Source: Lachnospiraceae bacterium | Lineage (GTDB): Bacteria > Bacillota > Clostridia > Lachnospirales > Lachnospiraceae | Direction of reading: 5' to 3' | NCBI GenBank assembly: GCA_017938145.1 | Contig: JAGBCB010000040.1 | Location: forward strand, 1-64,000 | Length of the DNA: 64,000 bases | Position numbers and translations under genes: made by a program | Shown here: piece by piece, positions 28,724 through 36,950 of the stretch | Numbering within the stretch: position 1 is the stretch's first letter | Layout: the number at the start of each line of letters is the position of its first letter | Notes under the pieces: model-generated | What the model was told of the DNA's origin: nothing | The model's database searches: none | The model's input: the letters and a program-made list of their open reading frames with translations, nothing else

Positions 28724-29800
28724 TTAGTTTTCTTCTGCCATAGCAGCCAGCTTCGCTGCCTGGTCGGCTGCGATTAAGGAGTCGATGAACTTCTGTAAGT
28801 CACCGTTCATAACTGCATCCAGATTATATGTGGTTAAGTTGATTCTGTGGTCGGTTACACGTCCCTGTGGGAAGTTGTAGGTACGGATTTTTTCGGAACG
28901 GTCACCGGAACCCACCTGGCTCTTTCTTGCCGCTGCTTCTGCGTCATGAGCCTTTTCCAGTTCCAGCTCATACAGCTTGGAACGAAGTACCTTGAAGGCC
29001 TTGTCACGGTTCTTAAGCTGGGACTTTTCATCCTGACAGGAAATAACAATACCGGTTGGGATATGGGTTAAACGAACTGCAGAGTCGGTGGTATTAACGC
29101 ACTGTCCACCGTTACCGGAGGAACGGAACACGTCGATACGGCAGTCGTTTGGATTGATTTCGATATCTACTTCTTCTGCTTCCGGCATAATTGCTACGGT
29201 AATGGCAGAGGTCTGGATACGGCCCTGGGACTCGGTAACAGGAACTCGCTGTACACGATGGGCACCGCTCTCGTATTTCATCTTGGAATATGCGCCGGCA
29301 CCGTTAATCATGAAGATTGCTTCCTTGAAGCCGCCGATACCGTTTTCACTCACAGAGATAAGCTCTGTCTTCCAGCGCTGGGATTCTGCGTACTTGCAGT
29401 ACATACGGTAGATTTCTGCGGTAAATAAAGTAGCCTCATCACCACCGGTACCTGCACGAAGTTCTACGATAACGTTCTTATCATCGTTCGGGTCCTTTGG
29501 AAGCAGTAAAATCTTTAACTTCTGCTCTAACGCTTCTACATTTTCTTTGCTGGCATATAACTCTTCCTTTGCCAGTTCTCTCATTTCTTCGTCGCTTTCT
29601 TCTTCCAGAATCATGAGACTGTCTTCAATGTTCTGCTTTTCCTTCTTGTATTCGGTGTAAGCTTCTACGATTGGAGTCAAGTCGTTCTGCTCCTTCATCA
29701 GCTTACGGAAACGGTTCTGGTCGCTGACTACAGTTGGCTCACTTAATTCGTTCTGGATTTCTTCAAAGCGTCTTAATAAGTCCTCTAATTTATCAAACAT
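28724..29800 (-). CDS. prfA: Peptide chain release factor 1
   Basis: 358 residues. Recognises UAA and UAG in the ribosomal A site and triggers peptide release. The catalytic loop [12 protein letters not shown] carries GGQ (about 230), and the codon-recognition PxT motif reads PVT in [11 protein letters not shown]-terminal helical domain (about 1-100) intact. The GGQ glutamine is expected to be methylated by PrmC, whose gene lies just upstream in the same operon (14-nt gap). Confidence 0.97.
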   Translation of the reverse strand: MFDKLEDLLRRFEEIQNELSEPTVVSDQNRFRKLMKEQNDLTPIVEAYTEYKKEKQNIEDSLMILEEESDEEMRELAKEELYASKENVEALEQKLKILLLPKDPNDDKNVIVELRAGTGGDEATLFTAEIYRMYCKYAESQRWKTELISVSENGIGGFKEAIFMINGAGAYSKMKYESGAHRVQRVPVTESQGRIQTSAITVAIMPEAEEVDIEINPNDCRIDVFRSSGNGGQCVNTTDSAVRLTHIPTGIVISCQDEKSQLKNRDKAFKVLRSKLYELELEKAHDAEAAARKSQVGSGDRSEKIRTYNFPQGRVTDHRINLTTYNLDAVMNGDLQKFIDSLIAADQAAKLAAMAEEN

Positions 29801-29814
29801 TTCTTTCTACCTCT

Positions 29815-30654
29815 CTATTTAGCACGCGTGGCACTAACCACACGGTCAAGTCCTGCCAAATCTTTGATAACGCGGATATTTTGAAAACCGTTTTCCGCAA
29901 GCAACGCAGAAACATCTGCACCCTGCTCACAACCAATTTCAAAAAATATCTGCCCCTGCTCTGTCAGGAACTTATTTGCATTTTTAATAATTTCACGATA
30001 AAACTTTAATCCGTCTGCATCGCCGTCTAACGCACTCATAGGCTCATGCTCTTTTACTTCCGGCATGAGGGTATCAATGACTGCGGATGGAATATACGGC
30101 GGATTGGATACGATAATATCAAAGCGCATGCCCTGTGGTACTGCCTCAAACAAATCGCCGCAGTAAAACTCTGCCTCTGCCTGCAAACACCCGGCATTTT
30201 TCTTTGCGGTTTCAATGGCTTCTGAAGAAATATCAGTGCCTACTGCTTTTGCCAGCCGGCACATCTTAGCCAGACTGAGTAATATGCATCCTGTACCGGT
30301 GCATAAATCAAGCACCCGTTTTCCTTCTGCCACACGGCTTACTTCTTCTACCAATACCTCGGTATCCTGTCTTGGAATCAGGGTTGCGGGACTCACCAGA
30401 AAGGAATATCCCATGAATTCCTGACTGCCGGTAATATATTGCAACGGAATGCGTTGTGCACGCTGTTCGGTAAGGTCCTGAAGCTTCTTGACCTGCTCTT
30501 CTTCCATAGCATCCGTATTATGCAAAAAATAGGATGCCCGGTTCATTCCGGTAACATGCTCAAACAAATACCAGGCATCAATTTCTGCGTCGGGAACGCC
30601 GGCGGCTGCCAGTGACTCCACCGCACAGTTCAGTGCTTCTTTGCAGGAAATCAT
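29815..30654 (-). CDS. prmC: Release-factor glutamine N5-methyltransferase
   Basis: 279 residues. Methylates the Gln of the GGQ motif in release factors, using SAM. N-terminal helical substrate domain (about 1-80), then a Rossmann methyltransferase domain with VLDLCTGTGCILLSLA (SAM motif I) and the hallmark SNPPYIPS (about 185). Motif LIPRQDTEVLVEEV is conserved. It overlaps the upstream DUF1385 gene by 4 nt (ATGA) and sits directly before its substrate gene prfA. Confidence 0.96.
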   Translation of the reverse strand: MISCKEALNCAVESLAAAGVPDAEIDAWYLFEHVTGMNRASYFLHNTDAMEEEQVKKLQDLTEQRAQRIPLQYITGSQEFMGYSFLVSPATLIPRQDTEVLVEEVSRVAEGKRVLDLCTGTGCILLSLAKMCRLAKAVGTDISSEAIETAKKNAGCLQAEAEFYCGDLFEAVPQGMRFDIIVSNPPYIPSAVIDTLMPEVKEHEPMSALDGDADGLKFYREIIKNANKFLTEQGQIFFEIGCEQGADVSALLAENGFQNIRVIKDLAGLDRVVSATRAK

Positions 30655-31991
30655 GCTTCTGTATCCTCGTCGGTTTCTTCGTCGGAAATTTCCATAACGG
30701 ACTTTGGTCCCTTGAATTCAAAATACATATCCAGTGCTTTTAAGATGTCGTCATCATCGTCATCCTTGGAAAGGCTTGCTGCCACTGCCTTGGTTGCCGC
30801 AGGCATTGGGTCCTTCTTTGGTGCCTTGCCCTTCTTTGGAGCAGGAGTTGCGCTGGTAAGCTTAATATCAAACAACTGGGCAATATCAACTTCCAATGGC
30901 TGAGCCGGAGCTTCTGTTTTTACTTCCTCCACAGGTGCCTCTTTTGTTGCCGCAAGTTCTTCGGTTGCTACCGTCTCCTGAGCTGCTGCCACTGCTTCAG
31001 CCACCGGCTTTTCTTCCTTAACAGATGCCGGTTGCTTTCCGGACTTGTTATTTTTAACATTCTTCTTAGACTTCTTTTTGGAATCCTTTTCGATAAAAGC
31101 CTGCCAGTCAAATACTGCTTCTACAGATGCTATAGCAACTTCAATCATGGATTCGTCAGGCTCTCTTGTTGTTAAAGCCTGCATCCACATGCCCGGTCTG
31201 CTTAAAATATCCACAACCTTGTTGTTGCTTCTGCCTGCCAGACGGATAAATTCATAAGAAATACCTGCAATCACAGGAATTAACAATAAGCGTACCACAA
31301 AACGGAGCAGTGTATTCTCTACACGAATAAAAATAAAGAAAATAATACTGATTACCATAACTGTTAATAAAAAGCTGGTACCGCAGCGCTTATGCTCTCT
31401 GCTCTGCTTTTTCACGTTTTGTACGGTAAGCGGAAGTCCGTTTTCAATACAATTGATGGACTTATGCTCTGCGCCATGATACATAAACAGGCGCTTAATA
31501 TCCTTCATCTGTGCAATTAATACAATATATAATATAAAAATTAACAGACGGAATACACCTTCCAGTAAGGCAAGCACAGTAGCATTTTCAATTTTAGCGG
31601 CGAGAAAACCAGCTAACAGCATTGGAGCCACAACAAAAATGCCCACTGCCAGAAGAACTGCCAGCACCATGGTAAATCCGTTTAATATTCCGTCAGCATG
31701 ACCTTTGGTCATTTCGTTTAATTTTTTTTCAAATTTAGACTCCTCTTCCTCTTCTTCATAGAAAGATGCAGAAAAGGTTAAGGACTTCATTCCGAGAGAA
31801 AGAGAATCAACAAATGCCACCACGCCGCGAATAATAGGCAGGCTTAAGAATTTATTATTTCTTTCTTTCAGGGTGTTTTTTTCAACAGCAATCTCATTAT
31901 TTGGTTTTCTGACAGCTACGGCATAGTTATTACCGTTTTTCATCATAACGCCTTCAATAACCGCCTGTCCGCCTATTCCGGATGGTTTCAT
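30651..31991 (-). CDS. DUF1385 membrane protein
   Basis: 446 residues. Family signature at the N-terminus (GIGGQAVIEGVMMKNG) and in the core (MYHGAEHKSINCIENG). Several membrane helices between about 105 and 245 (VLAVLLAVGIFVVAPMLLAG, LLIFILYIVLIAQ, FLLTVMVISIIFFIF). The C-terminal 170 residues are an Ala/Lys/Glu-rich tail of low complexity with an acidic end (DDDDDD), longer than in many homologues. Function unknown. Its position between rpmE and prmC-prfA is conserved in Clostridia. AGGAGG precedes the ATG. Confidence 0.92.
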   Translation of the reverse strand: MKPSGIGGQAVIEGVMMKNGNNYAVAVRKPNNEIAVEKNTLKERNNKFLSLPIIRGVVAFVDSLSLGMKSLTFSASFYEEEEEESKFEKKLNEMTKGHADGILNGFTMVLAVLLAVGIFVVAPMLLAGFLAAKIENATVLALLEGVFRLLIFILYIVLIAQMKDIKRLFMYHGAEHKSINCIENGLPLTVQNVKKQSREHKRCGTSFLLTVMVISIIFFIFIRVENTLLRFVVRLLLIPVIAGISYEFIRLAGRSNNKVVDILSRPGMWMQALTTREPDESMIEVAIASVEAVFDWQAFIEKDSKKKSKKNVKNNKSGKQPASVKEEKPVAEAVAAAQETVATEELAATKEAPVEEVKTEAPAQPLEVDIAQLFDIKLTSATPAPKKGKAPKKDPMPAATKAVAASLSKDDDDDDILKALDMYFEFKGPKSVMEISDEETDEDTEA

Positions 31992-32028
31992 TTTATTTTC
32001 CTCCTTGTATTATTCCACATTTAAAAAT

Positions 32029-32057
32029 AGGTTGAGCCCATAGTTGTAGCTCAACCT
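32029..32057 (-). terminator. Terminator after rpmE
   Basis: Minus-strand stem AGGTTGAGC / GCTCAACCT, 11-nt loop, then ATTTTTAA. Confidence 0.85.
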
Positions 32058-32084
32058 GATTTTTAAACCTTATATTCTTGTCTA

Positions 32085-32288
32085 CTACTGAGTAAAACCA
32101 TACTTACGGTTGAACTTTTCAATAGCACCACGAGCAGCAGCAGCTTTCTGCTGACCGGTATAAAAAGGATGACACTTGGAACAAATTTCTACGTGGATTT
32201 CGCTCTTGGTGGAACCTGTTACGAATTCATTACCGCAGTTACATGTTACCTTTGCCTGATAGTACTTTGGCTGAATAGCTTCTTTCAT
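32085..32288 (-). CDS. rpmE: 50S ribosomal protein L31, zinc type
   Basis: 67 residues from the ATG at 32288, 6 nt after GAGGTG; the slightly longer frame uses a GTG that lies in this ribosome site. The zinc ribbon is complete: CNC...CSKC ([18 protein letters not shown]), marking the C+ form that needs zinc. The tail EKFNRKYGF is typical. Monocistronic, with its own promoter and terminator. Confidence 0.96.
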   Translation of the reverse strand: MKEAIQPKYYQAKVTCNCGNEFVTGSTKSEIHVEICSKCHPFYTGQQKAAAARGAIEKFNRKYGFTQ

Positions 32289-32347
32289 TCTTTTCACCTC
32301 TTATTTTAAACATTACGATTATTAACCGCATAATAAACAGCTTTTAC

Positions 32348-32376
32348 ATTGTATCATAAAATTTTTTCAAATGCAA
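32348..32376 (-). promoter_or_regulatory. Predicted rpmE promoter
   Basis: TTGCAT (32376-32371), 17-bp spacer, TACAAT (32353-32348) on the minus strand; it lies just before the rho stop. Confidence 0.7.
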
Positions 32377-32380
32377 TAGG

Positions 32381-33979
32381 TTAATTTATAATTTTTGTCT
32401 TTTTTACCAATTCTATAAAATCGGCATTATTTCTTGTCTGTGTAAACAATTTAATAATGTTTTCGGTAGCCTCTTCGGACTTTACTCCGTTTAATGCCCG
32501 GCGCATAATGGTGGATGCTTCCAGCTCGTTGGCAGAAAGCAGTAAGTCTTCTCTTCGGGTGCCGGACTTTGGTAAATCGATGGCAGGGAACACACGGCGT
32601 TCGGATAAGTTTCTGTTAAGAACCAGTTCCATATTACCGGTACCCTTAAATTCTTCGAATACTACGTCGTCCATACGGCTGCCGGTATCTACCAGAGCAG
32701 TTGCCAGTATGGTAAGGCTTCCGCCTTCTCTCATATTACGGGCTGCACCGAAAAACTTCTTTGGCATATGAAGGGCTGCCGGGTCAAGACCACCGGATAA
32801 GGTACGACCGCTGGCTTGTACGGTTAAGTTGTAAGCTCTTGCCAGACGGGTGATGCTGTCAAGCAAAATAACTACATCCTTCTTATGCTCTACCAGACGC
32901 TTAGCACGCTCGATAACCATTTCGGATACTCTCTTATGGTTTTCAGGAAGCTCATCGAAGGTAGAATAAATAACTTCTACCTTTTCGCCCTCAATGGACT
33001 CTTTGATGTCGGTGACTTCTTCCGGACGTTCATCGATTAATAAAATGATAAGGTGCATGTCTCTGTGATTGCGTGTAATTGCCTTTGCCACCTGCTTAAG
33101 CAGTGTTGTTTTACCGGTTTTCGGCTGGGATACAATCATACCTCTCTGGCCCTTACCAATAGGGGAAATTAAGTCTACCATACGCATGGCAAGCGGACAT
33201 CCCGGTGTTTCTAAATGAATACGTTCATTTGGGAAAATTGGGGTAAGATGTTCAAAACGAGGTCTTCTCATTGGAGTTTCCACCACCGGATAACCGTTAA
33301 TGGACTTTACATACAATAATGGACTGAACTTTTCTGTTGCAGTACGGATTTTAGTGTTACCGGAAACAATATCACCGGTGCGCAGACCGTACTTACGAAG
33401 AAGCGGTGTGCTTACATATACATCATTTTCACCCGGAAGATAATTATCGCAACGGATGAAACCGAATCCTTCCGGCATAATTTCAAGAATTCCTGTTTTG
33501 GTTTCGCCACTGTCGTAGGCTTCTAATTCCTTCATGGTCATATTAGCAAAATCCTGAGGGCTTGGACCCTTTGGTGCCTGCGCCTGATCTCCTTGCGGTG
33601 CCGGCTGAGCAGGACGCTGCTGACTCTGCGCATTGTAACTGCTCTGCTGTTGCTGCTGCGCATTATAAGACGGTCTTGGCTGCTGTACAAAGGAGGTTGC
33701 TCCTGTTCCTGCCGGACGGCGCTGGGCATTGTAACCTGCTTGTGTGCGCTCCTGGTACTGGGCAGAACGGCGCTGTTCTGCTGCAGGAGCTGCAGTGCGT
33801 TCCTCCTGCACCTTGGTAACTTCTGCTACAGTTTCTTCTTTTGGCTGCTGTTCCATTTTATTATTCGCAGCTAAATATTCCACCAATTCCTGTTTTCTCA
33901 TTGCAGAGATTCCTTTTAAACCTAATTTTTTAGCCTCCTCTTTCAAATCAGAAAGAGACATAACCGAATAATCTTCCAT
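32381..33979 (-). CDS. rho: Transcription termination factor Rho
   Basis: 532 residues; the extra length against the classic 420 comes from a Gln/Ala/Pro-rich disordered insert (about 45-145, rich in SYNAQ and RPAQPAPQ) after the Rho_N motif (LSDLKEEAKKLGLKGIS). RNA-binding CSD region about 160-235 (GILEIMPEGFGFIR), then the hexameric ATPase with P-loop SQPKTGKTTLL, Walker B HLIILLIDERPEEV, and the Q-loop/R-loop region DSITRLARAYN. It terminates Rho-dependent transcripts. Such inserts occur in many Clostridia and may change RNA loading or promote phase separation. Confidence 0.96.
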   Translation of the reverse strand: MEDYSVMSLSDLKEEAKKLGLKGISAMRKQELVEYLAANNKMEQQPKEETVAEVTKVQEERTAAPAAEQRRSAQYQERTQAGYNAQRRPAGTGATSFVQQPRPSYNAQQQQQSSYNAQSQQRPAQPAPQGDQAQAPKGPSPQDFANMTMKELEAYDSGETKTGILEIMPEGFGFIRCDNYLPGENDVYVSTPLLRKYGLRTGDIVSGNTKIRTATEKFSPLLYVKSINGYPVVETPMRRPRFEHLTPIFPNERIHLETPGCPLAMRMVDLISPIGKGQRGMIVSQPKTGKTTLLKQVAKAITRNHRDMHLIILLIDERPEEVTDIKESIEGEKVEVIYSTFDELPENHKRVSEMVIERAKRLVEHKKDVVILLDSITRLARAYNLTVQASGRTLSGGLDPAALHMPKKFFGAARNMREGGSLTILATALVDTGSRMDDVVFEEFKGTGNMELVLNRNLSERRVFPAIDLPKSGTRREDLLLSANELEASTIMRRALNGVKSEEATENIIKLFTQTRNNADFIELVKKTKIIN

Positions 33980-34042
33980 AATATTCTCCTTTTTATCAAA
34001 TTACTTTTGTTTTGGGGGATGCAAGGGATAATCAAACATAAA

Positions 34043-34074
34043 CATAAGAATTCTTATGATTTTTTACTATTATA
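34043..34074 (-). promoter_or_regulatory. rho leader: -10 element and 16-bp palindrome
   Basis: TATAAT on the minus strand (34074-34069) is followed after about ten bases by the perfect palindrome CATAAGAATTCTTATG (34058-34043) in the leader. rho genes are often autoregulated in their leaders; the palindrome could be an operator or an RNA hairpin. The -35 is weak. Confidence 0.45.
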
Positions 34075-34113
34075 CAACATCTTTTAAAAAAAGAAAAGTA
34101 GTAATTCGTTTGA

Positions 34114-34142
34114 TTGACGAAAAAGTTTTTCGGTGGTACAAT
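34114..34142 (+). promoter_or_regulatory. Predicted promoter of the radical SAM-DUF4364 pair
   Basis: TTGACG (34114-34119), 17-bp spacer, TACAAT (34137-34142) with TG upstream (TGGTACAAT). Confidence 0.75.
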
Positions 34143-34184
34143 AAACAACTGGACGACTCTTAATCCGGCGAGAGGAGAATTGGG

Positions 34185-35153
34185 ATGAAACCGCATTTTT
34201 ACAGTGCAGATGAATACTTAAAAGAAACCTTTGGGAAAAAAATGTTCCGTCTGTCACTGGATGCCGGTACTACCTGTCCAAACCGGGACGGTTCCAAGGG
34301 CTACGGCGGTTGTGTCTTTTGCAGTGCAAAGGGCTCCGGCGACTTTGCGGCAAACCGCAGCACCTCCGTTACCCTTCAAATAGAAGAAGCCAAAAAGCAG
34401 GTGGCAAAAAAGCTTCCAAAAAACGGAGCATCCTATGGGTATCTGGCTTATTTCCAGTCCTTTACTTCTACCTATGCACCGGCAGAATATTTACGTCCCT
34501 TATTTACGGAGGCTATACAACACCCGGAAATAGAGGCACTGTTCCTTGGTACAAGACCCGACTGTCTTCCACCGGAAGTACTGGAATTACTGGCGGAGCT
34601 GAGCACCAGCAAGCCGGTCTATGTGGAGCTCGGTCTTCAAACCTCCAAAGAAGCAACGGTTTCCTATATTAACCGCTGCTATGGGAATCCGGTTTTTGAA
34701 GATGCCGTACACGCCCTGCACAAACGCGGCATTCCGGTTATTGTCCATTGTATTTTGGGTCTGCCTTATGAATCTTTAGAAGATATGAAACATACCGTAG
34801 ATTACATATGTGCCCTGCCGGTTCACGGTATCAAGCTGCAACTGTTACATGTATTAAAAGGCACAAAACTGGCAGATGACTATGAAAAATTGAACCAAAA
34901 GCATGCCTTTTTCTGCATGGACCGCAACAACTACATCAACACTTTGGCAGAACTTATTTCCCGCATCCCGGCCCACATCGTCATTTACCGGCTTACCGGC
35001 GACGGTCCAAAAAACTTATTAATCGCTCCAACGTGGAGTGCCGATAAAAAACGGGTACAAAATGACATTAGAAAAGAACTGATAGAAAGAAATATTATTC
35101 AGGGAGGAACCACACCACTATGCAATCCGAATCCATCATGCTATACAAACTGA
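34185..35153 (+). CDS. Radical SAM protein, TIGR01212/YhcC family
   Basis: 322 residues. [4Fe-4S] cluster motif in the family-specific spacing: TCPNRDGSKGYGGCVFCS (C-x12-C-x2-C). Other family motifs: YLAYFQSFTSTYAP, GTRPDCLPPEVL, ELGLQTS and HCILGLPYE. It is a cytoplasmic SAM-dependent radical enzyme; YhcC-type proteins are poorly characterised. GAGGAG precedes the ATG. The next gene (DUF4364) starts inside its 3' end (34-nt overlap), so they are translated together. Confidence 0.93.
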   Translation: MKPHFYSADEYLKETFGKKMFRLSLDAGTTCPNRDGSKGYGGCVFCSAKGSGDFAANRSTSVTLQIEEAKKQVAKKLPKNGASYGYLAYFQSFTSTYAPAEYLRPLFTEAIQHPEIEALFLGTRPDCLPPEVLELLAELSTSKPVYVELGLQTSKEATVSYINRCYGNPVFEDAVHALHKRGIPVIVHCILGLPYESLEDMKHTVDYICALPVHGIKLQLLHVLKGTKLADDYEKLNQKHAFFCMDRNNYINTLAELISRIPAHIVIYRLTGDGPKNLLIAPTWSADKKRVQNDIRKELIERNIIQGGTTPLCNPNPSCYTN

Positions 35154-35659
35154 TTATTCTTTATATCCTCGACCGGATGGACTTTCCTATTACAAACACG
35201 GAATTGACCCGGTTTATTCTGGAAAAGGAATACTGCAATTACCTCACCATCCAGCAGACCCTGGAAGATTTAATCGAAGACGGTTACGTGGAAGTGGAAC
35301 ATTCCCACAACTCCTATTTGTACCGCATCACTCCATCCGGAAAGGAAACCCTGTCCTTTTTCTACACCAGAATTTCCGTTGCCATCCGGGATGACATCGA
35401 TGCCTACCTTTCCGAAAAGGAATACCAGCTCCGCGAAATGGTTTCCACCACAGCCGACTATTACGAAGCAAAGAAAAACGAGTTCGTTGTGGAACTCCGT
35501 GTAATAGAGCGTGACAGCGAACTCGTTCATATTAACTTATTGGTTACTTCAGCTGCCGAAGCAGATATCATCTGCAGCCGTTGGAAGGAATGCAGTGCCG
35601 ACGTTTACGGCTACTTAATTTCCACCTTGGCAGCAGGACCTCAAAATGCTTCCAAGTAA
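35120..35659 (+). CDS. DUF4364 winged-helix protein
   Basis: 179 residues. N-terminal winged-helix DNA-binding-like region: LILYILDRMDFPITNTELTRF, then TIQQTLEDLIEDGYVEVEHS and YRITPSGKETL, which resembles PadR/MarR-type folds. C-terminal dimer-like domain. Firmicutes-specific family of unknown function, probably a regulator. AGGGAGG precedes the ATG. It ends directly against the convergent YczE-like gene with no room for a terminator. Confidence 0.88.
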   Translation: MQSESIMLYKLIILYILDRMDFPITNTELTRFILEKEYCNYLTIQQTLEDLIEDGYVEVEHSHNSYLYRITPSGKETLSFFYTRISVAIRDDIDAYLSEKEYQLREMVSTTADYYEAKKNEFVVELRVIERDSELVHINLLVTSAAEADIICSRWKECSADVYGYLISTLAAGPQNASK

Positions 35660-36319
35660 CTACTTTGTATCAAAAATACCACTCTTTCTTACCAGGCCGG
35701 ACACAAAGTCCACGCATGGTCCCAAAGTGAATACCATAAGGACGGTAACCAGGCCTACGGTGCCGCCCACCAAGAGAGCCACAACAGTAGCAATTCCATC
35801 GTACAGCATTCTGACGAATCTGTACGGAATCTGCTTCTTTGCGGCTTTTTCTATACCTCTGTGTAAAATTACCGGCAATGCGTCATACGGGGAAGTACCC
35901 AGACCGCAGTTCATGTAAAGGGCCGCTGCAAACAAAAATAAAATCAGGGTAGGAATCATAATTCCGATTTTCATTCCCACCGTCAAATCCTGTGCAGCCG
36001 GCATAAACCCAAGCTTATCTACCACCCAACCGGTAAAGTCGGCAGAATAACCGACAATGACCATGTTACCGATGGTTCCCAAACCAAACTGCTTGCGGTC
36101 GATAAGAAGCACCAGCGCAAAAAGTATGGCATTAAATATCAGCTGGGTTGTTCCGAAGCTGAGTTTTACCATGTCGGAAAAACCGTAATTCATGGCAGAA
36201 AACGGGTCCGGTCCCAAATTGGTGCGGTTTAAAAACTGTACTCCCACGCCCATAAAGAATACACCGACCAGCATAAGTAATATACGCTTCATCATTTCTT
36301 TTGTCAGATATTTTTTCAT
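35660..36319 (-). CDS. YczE/YyaS/YitT-type membrane protein
   Basis: 219 residues with five membrane helices. Family motifs: GVQFLNRTNLGPDPFSAMNYGFS near the N-terminus and LYMNCGLGTSPYDALPVIL in the middle. YczE of Bacillus affects competence and antibiotic production by unknown means. It starts one base after the ysxC stop, so it is the last gene of the lon-ysxC operon. The stop TAG abuts the convergent DUF4364 stop. Confidence 0.88.
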   Translation of the reverse strand: MKKYLTKEMMKRILLMLVGVFFMGVGVQFLNRTNLGPDPFSAMNYGFSDMVKLSFGTTQLIFNAILFALVLLIDRKQFGLGTIGNMVIVGYSADFTGWVVDKLGFMPAAQDLTVGMKIGIMIPTLILFLFAAALYMNCGLGTSPYDALPVILHRGIEKAAKKQIPYRFVRMLYDGIATVVALLVGGTVGLVTVLMVFTLGPCVDFVSGLVRKSGIFDTK

Positions 36320-36320
36320 A

Positions 36321-36929
36321 TTATGCTTCCTCTCCGTCCCGGCCTGCTGTCAGATAAGAATCAATGATATTCCATACTTCTTCTTTTCCCTGCTTGGTTT
36401 CGGAAGAAAACGGAATCAGAATGGTTTCCTTCTTAAGTCCAAGACCGGTCCGAAGCATTTTTATGTGCTTTTGTACCTGACTGCGGTTAATCTTATCCAG
36501 CTTTGTTGCAATAATGATAGGTTCGAAACCGTTGTATTCAATCCACTCATACATGTTTTTATCGTTGGCGGACGGTTCATGCCGGATATCGATTAACAAA
36601 AATACCAGCTTTAACTGCTTGGATTTCTGTAAATAGCGTTCAATCATCTTTCCCCATTTTTCTTTTGTCTCCTGGGATACTTTTGCATAACCGTACCCGG
36701 GAAGGTCTACAAAATACAGGGCATCTTCTACATTGTAGAAGTTAATTGTCTGGGTTTTACCGGGCTGGGAGGATGTTCTTGCCAACGCTTTACGGTTAAT
36801 AAGGGCATTTATCAGGGAAGACTTTCCTACATTAGACTTACCTGCAAAGGCAAACTCCGGCAGGGTATTTTCCGGCAGCGTGCTGGTAATGCCACATACG
36901 GTTTCCAGGGATACATTATTTACATTCAT
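36321..36929 (-). CDS. ysxC: Ribosome-biogenesis GTPase YsxC/EngB
   Basis: 202 residues. Essential GTPase that helps 50S assembly. G-motifs: G1 GKSNVGKSSL, G2 TSQPGKTQTINFY, G3 DLPGYGYAKV, G4 TKLDKINR. GGAG lies 7 nt before the ATG. It follows lon by 21 nt, the same order as in Bacillus (lonA-ysxC), linking protein quality control to ribosome assembly. Confidence 0.96.
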   Translation of the reverse strand: MNVNNVSLETVCGITSTLPENTLPEFAFAGKSNVGKSSLINALINRKALARTSSQPGKTQTINFYNVEDALYFVDLPGYGYAKVSQETKEKWGKMIERYLQKSKQLKLVFLLIDIRHEPSANDKNMYEWIEYNGFEPIIIATKLDKINRSQVQKHIKMLRTGLGLKKETILIPFSSETKQGKEEVWNIIDSYLTAGRDGEEA

Positions 36930-36950
36930 TTCAATTCTCCTTGTTCACAC

